Part shown: one piece after another, positions 9,170 through 17,640 of the stretch
Position numbering within the stretch: the first letter of the stretch is position 1
How the letters are laid out: every line of letters begins with the position of its first letter
From: Acanthochromis polyacanthus
Taxonomy: Eukaryota > Chordata > Actinopteri > Pomacentridae
Assembly: GCF_021347895.1 (NCBI RefSeq)
Contig: NC_067132.1
Location: forward strand, 14,066,995-14,130,994
Length of the DNA stretch: 64,000 bases
Direction of reading: 5' to 3'
Program-made: the position numbers and the translations under genes
Notes under the pieces: generated by a model
What the model was told of the DNA's origin: nothing
Seen by the model: only the letters and a program-made list of their open reading frames with translations
The model's database searches: none

Positions 9170-11032
9170 GAAATAGAACCACAGATCTCCCTTTCCCTTG
9201 ATATGTCAGAAGAAGAAGAGGATATTGATGATGAACCGACAGAAGTAGATGATGAAGTAGCCAAGAAAGTCATCACAAAAAAAGCAGTTAAGACTGGGAT
9301 GAAAACGGATGAAAATGTCCTTGAATGCAGTTTGAAGGGTGTCAAAGTGAAAATGTCCTCAAACACCCCACACAAACGTGTCTATTACAAGAAAAATTAT
9401 TGCCTCTATTGTGAGAAGCCTTTCGGAAAAGTTACAAGACACCTGATGCGAAAACATCAAGATGAAGTTGACATTGCAAAGGCACTTGCACACAAGCAAG
9501 GATCCACGATGCGCAGTTTTCTTCTGAGCAAAATAAGGAACAAGGGAAAGTACATACATAACTGTTCAGTCAAATCCGCACGTCAAGGACAAATGGTACC
9601 AAAAAGACAAACAACCTACTTGTTGTCAGCAACAGACTTTCTGCCATGCTATTTTTGTTTGGCTATGTACATCAGAACAGATCTCTGGAGGCATCAAAGG
9701 CGTTGCAAATTGAGACCAGACGGGCCAGTGAAACGAAAAGTTCAGACATATTGCTCCTTCCTCTTGCCAATGGACCATCCCGTTTCCGATGGACTTAAAA
9801 AAATTCTGGAGGACATGACATATGATGCTGTTACACGACGGGTGAAATCCAACCAACTGATTCTGTCATTGGGTGAGAGGATGTTCCTGAAAAATGGAGA
9901 AGTTGGATGCCATCGAGCAGATATGAGAAATAAAATGCGAGAACTTACCAGACTTGTTCTGGTGGCAAGAGATCTTGACAAAGACACTGTTTTCCTGAAG
10001 GACTTGATTACCCCGGCTAAATTTAACACTGTGCTTGCGGCAGTGAAAAAGATGACAGGATTTGACCACCTAACAAACAGATTTGCAGTTCCCTCAACTG
10101 CACTAAAACTACGCCATTCCCCGATGAAGGTCTGATATATTTTGTAGGGAGAGGCTCTGCGACTAGAGGATGACATCTTAAAGGCACAAGCAGAACATTT
10201 CAGCAAATTAATTCAACTGGAATGGACAACCCACGTGCCATCAAATGCATTAAAAACGTTGTACCAGAGGAAATGGAACAAGCCACAAGTACTGCCTCTT
10301 GCCAAGGACATAAAGAAGCTCCAGGACCACTTGAAAACTGCTGTGGAGGTCAGCAGAAAGTCCCTCCTGGAGTGTCCATCATCAAACGCATGGAATAATC
10401 TTTCTCAAGCAACTTTGACACAGCTGACCCTCTTCAACTGGCATCGTGAAGGAGAGGTTTCCAGGATGGAGGTCGAAACATACCGACACAGAAACAAACA
10501 CATTATGCAAGATGAAATTCTGCAGAGCCTCACAGCCTTTGAAAAAAAATTGTGTGAAAACCTCACCAGGATAGAAGTGCGTGGGAAAAGAGGACGCAAA
10601 GTACCAATACTCCTTTCAACAGATGCAAAAGAATCCATAGATCTTCTGATCAACACTAGAGACAATGTTGGGGTTTCTCCAAGCAACCCCTACATTTTTG
10701 CTTGTCCTGTCAAAGAGTCTGTGGAGCCTATTCGTGGATGTGACACTTTAAGGCGATATGCACAAAGCTGTGGGGCTAAGCATCCAGAAAACATCCCCTC
10801 CACTACACTAAGAAAGCATGTGGCTACAGTTTCACAGCTTTTAAACTTAGAAGATAATGAACTGGACCAGCTGGCAACATTCAAGGGACACAACATTAAT
10901 GTGCATAGGAAGTTTTACAAAATGCCTGAAGCAACTCTGCAAGTGACAAAAGCAGAATTCTGTTTGCCATCCAAAATGGAATGGGCAAATTCAAAGGATA
11001 ATCCCTGGAGGACATTATCCCAAACATTGACT
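9170..11032 (+). pseudogene. Exon 6: zinc knuckles and Crypton-like tyrosine recombinase core
   Basis: A 1.86-kb exon lies between ctgtatttcag (9169) and a gtaagt donor (11033). It starts with an acidic stretch (SEEEEDIDDEPTEVDDE), then two zinc-binding motifs: CLYCEKPFGKVTRHLMRKH (about 9401-9457) and CYFCLAMYIRTDLWRHQRRC (about 9647-9706). The catalytic core follows. Box-I Arg lies in FNWHREGEVSRM (codon 10445), the beta-hairpin Lys in RGKRGRKVPILL (10586), the second Arg in TTLRKHVATV (10811), His in FKGHNINVH (10889) and the nucleophile Tyr in RKFYK (10916). This is the R-K-R-H-Y set of tyrosine recombinases. TGA 10133 and TAG 10145 interrupt a single frame. A lost base near 10980 shifts the last 17 codons, whose correct frame reads MGKFKG, a stop, then SLEDIIPNID. 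Cryptons are the known eukaryotic transposons with such an enzyme; exact family is inferred. Confidence 0.8.
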
Positions 11033-11162
11033 GTAAGTAAAATATTCTTTCATACAAGTTTTCGAACTTAATTTTCATGTTTTGTAAAGCACAAAACAAT
11101 GCAAATAGATTAATTTTAAAAATTAAGAATGTGTTTTTTCTTTGATTTTGTTGCCGTTGAAG

Positions 11163-11231
11163 ATGGCTCCAGTGACTCAGAAACAGAAAATTTTCACTCT
11201 AAAGACCAGTCTGCCCCTACAGATGAGGATG
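11163..11231 (+). pseudogene. Exon 7: acidic Ser-rich tail segment
   Basis: The exon follows an acceptor gttgaag (11162) and ends before gtaag (11232). In phase 1 it reads GSSDSETENFHSKDQSAPTD followed by ED. The required phase 1 entry matches exon 6 only if the one-base deletion near 10980 is corrected, which supports both the exon and the frameshift. The composition is low-complexity and acidic, as in the tail of similar multi-domain proteins. Confidence 0.6.
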
Positions 11232-11328
11232 GTAAGTTTTTGCATGGGATGCAGTATTTTAGTATAGTATTTAGCTTTCATTCATTCAATTTATTTAAAT
11301 AATTGCATTTTATTTGTTTCTACCCAAG

Positions 11329-11445
11329 TGGTTTCAGGAAACTTGGATGCGGAGGATTCAGAAGAAAGGGCTACTCTTTCAAGAAGGACTGACCTCTCGG
11401 AAAAGCCTGTTGAAGACACAGAGAAATTGCCATACGATCCAAAAA
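11329..11445 (+). pseudogene. Exon 8: acidic tail segment
   Basis: The exon lies between ctacccaag (11328) and a gtatgt donor (11446). Entering in phase 1 it is open throughout and reads VSGNLDAEDSEERATLSRR, then a Glu/Asp/Lys-rich run to LPYDPK. It exits in phase 1. No domain is recognised; it seems to be linker between recombinase and C-terminal module. Confidence 0.6.
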
Positions 11446-11581
11446 GTATGTTTACAGTACAAGAATATTACTTATTAATATCATGACATTTATTTTTTAA
11501 GAACTGATTGTGGTCTCACAACTAAAATGTGTTTTCAGTTGTGTAAAATTTAATATCCACTTACTTTCTTAAGTTATTTAG

Positions 11582-11765
11582 AGGGAAACCCTAAAGGCCC
11601 TGGTCCCAAAGAGAGAGGGATATCATTGAACAGCATTTTAAGAGATTCCTGAAGGAAATGAAGATCCCTAGCAAACTAGACTGTGAGAAATGCTTACATG
11701 AAAACAATATTCTAAAGGATAATGACAGAGACTGGAAAGCTGTGAAATATTTTGTTCACAACTGA
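11582..11765 (+). pseudogene. Exon 9: Trp-led C-terminal module (SANT/Myb-like), natural stop
   Basis: After the acceptor aagttatttag (11581) the readable frame is RPWSQRERDIIEQHFKRFLK, continuing with KIPSKLDCEKCLHENN and DRDWKAVKYFVHN, then TGA at 11763-11765. The pattern Trp-Ser, a helix, CxxC, and a second Trp followed by VKYFVHN recalls short SANT/Myb-like DNA-binding modules. The frame needs phase 2 entry, whereas exon 8 leaves in phase 1, and a TAA at 11592-11594 lies just before RPW, so this exon is also damaged. The terminal TGA is probably the original stop. Confidence 0.6.
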
Positions 11766-12470
11766 ATCACTTCTATGAAAAAAAAACATTTGAGTCAGGG
11801 GTATTGAGACAATAAATACTGAGAGCTCGCATTGTGGATGATCAATGTTCAATGTCATTCTGGGAGCTCGCATATGGAGTATCAATGTAGAGTGTTAATA
11901 CTGAGAGTCCAGTAAAATGGAGCTTTCAGTGTTAGACTCATAACATTGGTAGTCCATGTAAATGGAGCATCAGTGTCATTGTTTTAATTACCGCTAACTC
12001 TTCATTGTTTGTATTGTGCCTTGCTCGTCATTGTATTATGTCTTGCTTTTCATTGTTTTATTGCCTGTTGCAATTTTTTATTATGCTCTTCTTGATTATT
12101 ATTTAATTTTTATTGTTAATAACGACCTCTTGCTTTATAAAAAATATTTTCATTGTCTGTAGCTCTTTTCATGGTTTTTAAATGTGTCTCCCTATTTATC
12201 TATCTATCACTTTTAATATTTCTATAATTTGTGTGTTATCGTTGTGGTCACTCATCACTGAGGGTGGAAAGTCTGCACTACCGCGGGGGCGGGGGGGGGG
12301 GGCTCTTTTAATGAGCTTATGAGTTTTTTTATGTCATAAACTGTCTGAACAGTTTATTATGTAAAAAACCATTACCGTCGTTAGGAGTCCAGCAAAAGCA
12401 AGTGATAAACCCTCAGTTTAGGAGTGTGTGTGTGGACTCAACATCACTTTAAATAAACATTGACTTGATT
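11766..12470 (+). other. 3' flank of the pseudogene with possible polyadenylation signals
   Basis: No coding sequence. AATAAA occurs at 11811-11816, about 46 bp after the stop, and again in tttaaataaacattg near 12452. Either could be the polyadenylation signal of the upstream gene. A G-run (gcggggg then thirteen G) lies at 12283-12302. The rest is AT-rich. Confidence 0.4.
11816..11981 (+). repeat. Four-unit, about 41-bp tandem repeat
   Basis: Four consecutive units of 41-43 bp start at about 11816, 11857, 11898 and 11941. Each has the order tactgagag-, a cg/cat core, -tggagNatcaatgt-, and -agtgt(c/t)a. Units 1 and 2 share GGGAGCTCGCAT-type cores; units 3 and 4 are more diverged. It lies immediately downstream of the pseudogene stop codon and first AATAAA. 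Confidence 0.7.
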
Positions 12471-13010
12471 TCACGGAACATCCTGTATTGTGCTTTTTAC
12501 TGTTTTACATTCGTGATTGTAGGCAGGTGTTATGTGATAGCTATTGCTATTACAAGCAAAGTTGGGTAGAATACAAAACATTAGCAAAATGTAATGCTTT
12601 TCTTTTTCCTTAAAACATGCTTGTTCCATCTGCTTCTAAATAGCATTTAATTAGATAAAGTTTGAAAATGGTTGAAATATACTCTGAAGTTGAACCTTAG
12701 TATATTATGACAAAAATATTAAATCCAGTTATGCTTGAAGATACTGATTCTGTAAGTAACCCATCAAATATACCATCTCATCTCAAACTATATTGAAATT
12801 TACATTTTTGATTTCCCTCAAAGAACACTTCAGACTTATGCCAATCAGTCATGTTGTATTTACAACTGAATTTTTTTAAAAACTAATGGAAAGGTTATAA
12901 AAACACCATCTTAGGACTTTGTAATATCCAGGATTATTGAACTGAATGTGACTCATCTCTGAGTTGAATCGGTGATCAGGCATATATCCTCTTCTTACAC
13001 ACACATGCAG
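12471..13010. other. AT-rich intergenic sequence, nothing recognised
   Basis: No open frame, repeat unit or RNA gene is visible. Confidence 0.5.
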
Positions 13011-13096
13011 GAGTGTGAACATCGCTCCATGCTAACTAAGAGGGAGCCCATGTCGTTCTGTGCCATCAAAGAGGGGACTCTTATCATTCTGTACCA
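13011..13096 (+). repeat. Direct repeat, copy A (about 85 bp)
   Basis: Begins gagtgtgaacatcgctccatg and ends ggactcttatcatt. It matches 13876-13955 at most positions (clear shared runs: GTGTGAACATCGCTCCATGC, TTCTGTGCCATCAAA, and GGGGACT then TATCATT). Both copies are preceded by an AATCGGTG motif within about 40 bp, so the duplicated segment may be longer. Family unknown. Confidence 0.7.
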
Positions 13097-13549
13097 TCCA
13101 ACAGTGGACCTTCTTTTCCTTCTTCATTTAATTATTACAGAAATTTTCAAAAGGTTTTTATGCATTATTTATTTTTTAATACTTATTGTGTATTGTAAAA
13201 AAAATAATTAATTTGCTGTCAGTATCCCCATTTGATTATTTCCATCTATACTTAGCTGTGGCGAGTGCCACATACTAAGATGAAAACACCGCAGCAGTTT
13301 CTACCAATGATGCGATGCTACATGTAAGCTCTGTACCTTTACAACACTCAAGGTTGCACATTAGCAGAAGGTTAGGTTCAAGCTTTCTGTTCAGTCATGT
13401 TAAATTTTGTGTTTGTTAGTTATTATAATCTATTAAATGTAAAGCAGAAAAGTAATGACAGTAATGATATAACATTCATTTGTGATACCCTTAGGTTACT
13501 ATTTTTACATTTCAAAAACTCATTTCATACTCATCCATTCTGGAGTGTG

Positions 13550-13582
13550 CATGCCATGCCATGCCATGCCATGAAATGCCAT
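13550..13582 (+). repeat. (ATGCC)n short tandem repeat
   Basis: Four near-perfect GCCAT/ATGCC units followed by a variant (atgaaatgccatgctg). Confidence 0.7.
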
Positions 13583-13875
13583 GCTGTCCAAGTTGGGCAT
13601 CTGTGGTTAACTTTTTCTTCCACCATGCATCAACACACATTCTTCTATTTACAGACAGAGGACAGAAGTACATTGTAAAAATTTGTTAAAACCAGCAGTG
13701 AGTGATGCTATATTCAAGCTTTGCACATTCATGGCACACATTTGCGTTTGTCTTCTTAGAAGAATTTTTATCACACCAGTCGAATGATAGCAGTTAAAAG
13801 TCTTACATTCTTTAAAGCTTTGATTTTTTAAATTAAAATTTCCATTCTTTTTTTTTTTAATCGGTGTCCATTGCA

Positions 13876-13955
13876 GAGTGTGAACATCGCTCCATGCTAT
13901 CTAAGTGGGACCCATGTCATTCTGTGCCATCAAACAGGGGACTTTTATCATTTTA
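13876..13955 (+). repeat. Direct repeat, copy B (about 80 bp)
   Basis: Diverged copy of 13011-13096, about 865 bp downstream in the same orientation. The sequence between holds a second short shared phrase, CATCAACACACATTCT, at about 13628 and again just after copy B at about 13981. A larger unit may therefore have been duplicated and then diverged. Confidence 0.7.
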
Positions 13956-14685
13956 AAAAGTAGTAGTTTCCATCAAAAACATCAACACACATTCTCAAAT
14001 GTACTGATTGAGGAAACAAGCATATGGTCAAATGAAGTTAAATTTTCTTCTTGTGAAAAATTATCCGGGTGTTTTAGGACTGAAAAAATTTAGATGTTTT
14101 ATAAAAGTCTAACATCTGTATTTTAGTGGTTAATTTAAAATCTAAAGAAATTATCACAAGCCTGGCAATTTTATGGTCAATATTGTTCTGGTTTTCTTTT
14201 ACTACTTTTTTCTTAAATTGTCTTTTTTTGTTGTGATAGTCCTTTATTTTAGTATAAGTTAAAGTTTAAAGCTAGTTAAGACTTCTATAAAATTTTAAAT
14301 TTCCTTACAAAACAGAATCAAATCATGTCTAATGAGCCTGGTTCCTTCAGTAAGTAGTGTCTCCTCTTAATCCCTCAGAGCCTCCCTGCAGCAGCAAGCC
14401 ATTCATACAGCAGACGAGTGTGTGAACGACGTGTGTGAATGGGTCGTTGACATACCTGTTCCTGTCTACAGGGGTGCTGCCGAGTGCGCATATTTACACA
14501 TACCTACCTCCTGGGCCCCACTTGGCAAAAATTATAAAACTTCACCAGAAGGTTTTAGACATGATTTTAGCATGATCTAAAGCATGACCAAGAGGGGTCC
14601 GGAAAATGGGCCACTGTTGGTAATGAGGGCCACACTTGGTGAATGTGTAACGACGCCTGGGCCACACTTAGATAGTAGCACGAGT

Positions 14686-14686
<1 letters not shown>

Positions 14687-14736
<50 letters not shown>
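14687..14736 (+). repeat. (CA)n microsatellite, about 50 bp
   Basis: Uninterrupted CA dinucleotide run. The 150 bp before it repeat a GGGCCACACTT phrase twice, with a third looser match near 14513 (gggccccactt), suggesting an unclassified repeat. Confidence 0.95.
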
Positions 14737-14739
<3 letters not shown>

Positions 14740-17525
14740 GCGGAAGGAGAGCCAACTGTACACTAAATAAACCTGCTTGTCATAATAATGATGAGAGCCG
14801 ACTCCATTATGTTCTTTTGAGTTTATTTCTCTGATTTACCGCAGTCAAAGCGACGCATGCCTGGGACGGTCTCCAAGGTTGCTGTCAGGGGGAATTTAAT
14901 GTCCTTGGCTTTAGCATCTTTCTGGGAGCCTGTCACATCGGCTCAGCACTGACTGGCATACCAGCCGGGACCTCTGGCATTGTGAATATTAATAGAATAT
15001 TGATACCGCCAAAGCTCTGTGGTGGGATGCTCACGTCTTCTCCCCTGTTCTCTTTCCGCAGGACCTTAGCCCAGCTCTTTCTTTTCCTTTCTCCCCTCTA
15101 TGTCCTTGTGCTCGCCTTTTTTTTCTTAATTTGATCAAACCTGACGCCTCTCATGTTATGCAAAACCCAATTAAATAGCATTTTTACCACCTTTCCTACT
15201 CATTAAATTGATCGTTAACAAAGGAAAAAAATACAGGTGCTTTAATCATCAGCAAAAACGTTTACGGTCAGTGGCAGCCACTCACACACACACCAAAACA
15301 TACACAAGTATACCTGCACACTGGCAAACTAACACCTCTGTCACAGCCGTTGCATAAACCACACTATGCATGTACCTTCATGTGGACATTTCGTAAAAGC
15401 AGTGACTCAGCCGTGAAGAAACTGGGAGCTCATCCAACTATCTTTATTCATGTTTCCACCACAGCTACAACAACCAGTACTGGCATGACCCCGCAAGTGC
15501 TTCAGATTTTCTCGTATTATTTCACTGATGCCGGTTTCCTTTCCCAGGCTTGTTTTGGATCTCATAAAGTGGTAGCGAAGTGCGGCAGATTTTAAGCACG
15601 AGTTGCAAATTCGTCTTCAATTTGCTGAGAGCTGGATGTAGGTTTGACATGTCAGTTACACTTTAAAGCCTGTGAAAAACTTGGCCTCAGTGCTTAATGT
15701 GTCTTTGAAACATTAAATATTTAGGACTAAATTAGCAATTATGAAAGCCAAAATCTGTTTTAGAATTACTCGATTATAAATATACCGTATTTAAAGTAAA
15801 AGAAATCCGCTAATCAGTTTCAGCAGGACTGTGTGGTTGATTCAAATCTCTTGGCTGCTGATAAAATGTATGTGATATATTTCCCTAACTGAGCTCCATC
15901 CACTTTAAATGTGTGGGAAGACAAAGAACAAGAAGAAAGTTGTAGATATTTCTCATGTTTATCATATATTTATCATTTCATAGAACTCCATTATTCACTA
16001 CTACTATTCCCAATAATAAGCTGCCTGAGAAAATAAAAGGTCTTAAATGATAGTTTTCTGCCATATACAGTATACCACACATGGAAACTTTGAAAACATT
16101 TTGATTACAACTTCACTGCATTGCCTTCATATAGTATTGAACCACGTGATGAATTGTAATACATTTCATCACAAGGGGCATTGATTTTGATGTAAACATA
16201 ATTATCAAAGAGCGTCAGACTAAATTGGCCTGACAAGATAGAAAGTTCATTATCAGCCAAAACACTTGGGAGTGTGTTACTCTAATTAATTTTCTATAAT
16301 GAACCCAATGTTTTTGTTAAGCTCGGAAATACCTCAATGACACTTTGTTTACTGAGACCTCATACAGCACGAGCTTCGCTGGGCTTTGCGGGGAAACCTT
16401 GTGTTGGCTTATGTGTTGCTGTAGCCTGGTGTATGTTTCATTAGCAGCTCGGAAAGGGAAAATTAATAATAACTTTTAGAAAATCTGACATTCTGTACCA
16501 TGATTGAAAAAGGACGCGGTAAGGTTATTGTGTTCTGGGACTCACTTCTTGTCTGCAAAGCAATACTTCAGCATGATGAAAGTCAAAGCCTAAACTTATC
16601 AATTAAAAAACATTTTAACGTTCGCCCCACCTTGGTCAAGTCGGTGCTGTCCCCTCTCTGCACGCACTCTCACTCCCCCATACCAGGCGGCGTTGGCATC
16701 AGAAACTATTTTCAATAATTGATTCCGCACTCTAATTGAACAGCAAGACTGAACGACATAGCTCATTACTTTACTCATTAGTTAATTATCGGAGAAGTAG
16801 GACAAGTCAATAAAAGTGAAGGCAGTAAATTCCGATACTAATTAGCCGAGCTTCCTTCGAGACATATTTAAAGGCAGATTAGTTACCTGAATGTCCCGCG
16901 ACGGGATGGGTGGGGGCTAGAGCGGGGTGGCGGGGAGGGGGAGGGTGAGACTCAGATGAGGGAGTCGGTTAAGGTTAGATGCCTGGAATCATTAAAGCGG
17001 GAGAGATCATAGTTACAGCAACGTAATGGGACTCCCCGACAGACAAACTTTTCAACCACACGGGGATTCAAAGTGAGACGAGCTGAGGGTGGCAAATGTA
17101 TCCGAAATTGTGGCATTTGCTGCTTCCTTTTCTTGAAAATCAAAGTGATATGAAGATTATATTGTGTTAGTAGTCCAGTGTCAACTTTACTTGATAATAT
17201 GAATAATAATAATCATATATAAAGTCAAAAAAAGCATTGAAAAACTAGAGATTCCTTGTGAGTGAAGGCTTTCCAGAATAATGTTTTATGCGACTCGACA
17301 GCAGCATCAACTGGGATTTTGTCTTTGACATATTGCTCCGAATTGATTAATGAGGAGAATTGATTAAAACTATTTATTCCCTTTCATTATGAGCCCCTCT
17401 GCCTCTATTTGTTTTCCTGGCTAACGCTGCCAATAATAACCGTTTGACATATTAGGCCCACTGCGAATAGCCGTGACTGGGTTCATGCCCTCCTAACAGG
17501 GGGGCTTTGCAACAGTGTAGCGCAG

Positions 17526-17640
17526 ATGCCCTGTGAGCCAATCAGAAGGCAGGAAAAAGGGCCGGGCGAAGCGAGCACTTGCGTCTTTTTCACATGCAAA
17601 TGCTACAATGTGATAATAAACACCTGACATGGAGCATGAC
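17526..17640. promoter_or_regulatory. Candidate regulatory block with CCAAT box and octamer
   Basis: Within about 75 bp are an inverted-CCAAT context (gagccaatcagaa, about 17537-17549), a GC-rich segment (gggccgggcgaagcg), and a perfect octamer ATGCAAAT at 17594-17601 (POU-factor consensus). No gene starts nearby, so an enhancer is more likely than a promoter. The call rests on motifs only. Confidence 0.25.

Larger units (their letters stand above)
1812..11765 (+). pseudogene. Degenerate multi-exon gene: IRE1/RNase L-type kinase joined to a Crypton-like tyrosine recombinase
   Basis: Nine plus-strand exons can be traced: 1812-2277, 2434-2594, 6697-6916, 7081-7142, 7249 to about 7381, 9170-11032, 11163-11231, 11329-11445 and 11582-11765. 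Exit and entry phases agree at exons 1/2, 2/3, 3/4, 4/5, 7/8, and at 6/7 once one frameshift is allowed. Domain order is kinase, Ser/Asn-rich then acidic linker, two CxxC zinc knuckles, tyrosine-recombinase core, acidic tail, Trp-led C-terminal module. Breaks seen: TGA 2553-2555; a Tc1 insertion at 7380; TGA 10133-10135 and TAG 10145-10147; a one-base loss near 10976-10984; TAA 10999-11001; a phase mismatch plus TAA 11592-11594 in the last exon. The kinase resembles IRE1 and RNase L but has no KEN nuclease domain after it. Two abutting genes remain possible, since the exon 5/6 junction is damaged. The fusion is inferred; the individual domains are seen. Confidence 0.72.

Noticed and set aside
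10130..10147. 18-bp GT...AG segment between the two halves of the recombinase frame as an intron
   Set aside because: Far below the minimum intron length in vertebrates. The frame continues in phase without it, so two nonsense mutations are the simpler explanation.
14985..15004. Shared AATAGAATATTGAT motif at 14990 and 41194 as a long-range repeat
   Set aside because: Only about 14 AT-rich bases match, which is not surprising in 64 kb of this composition.
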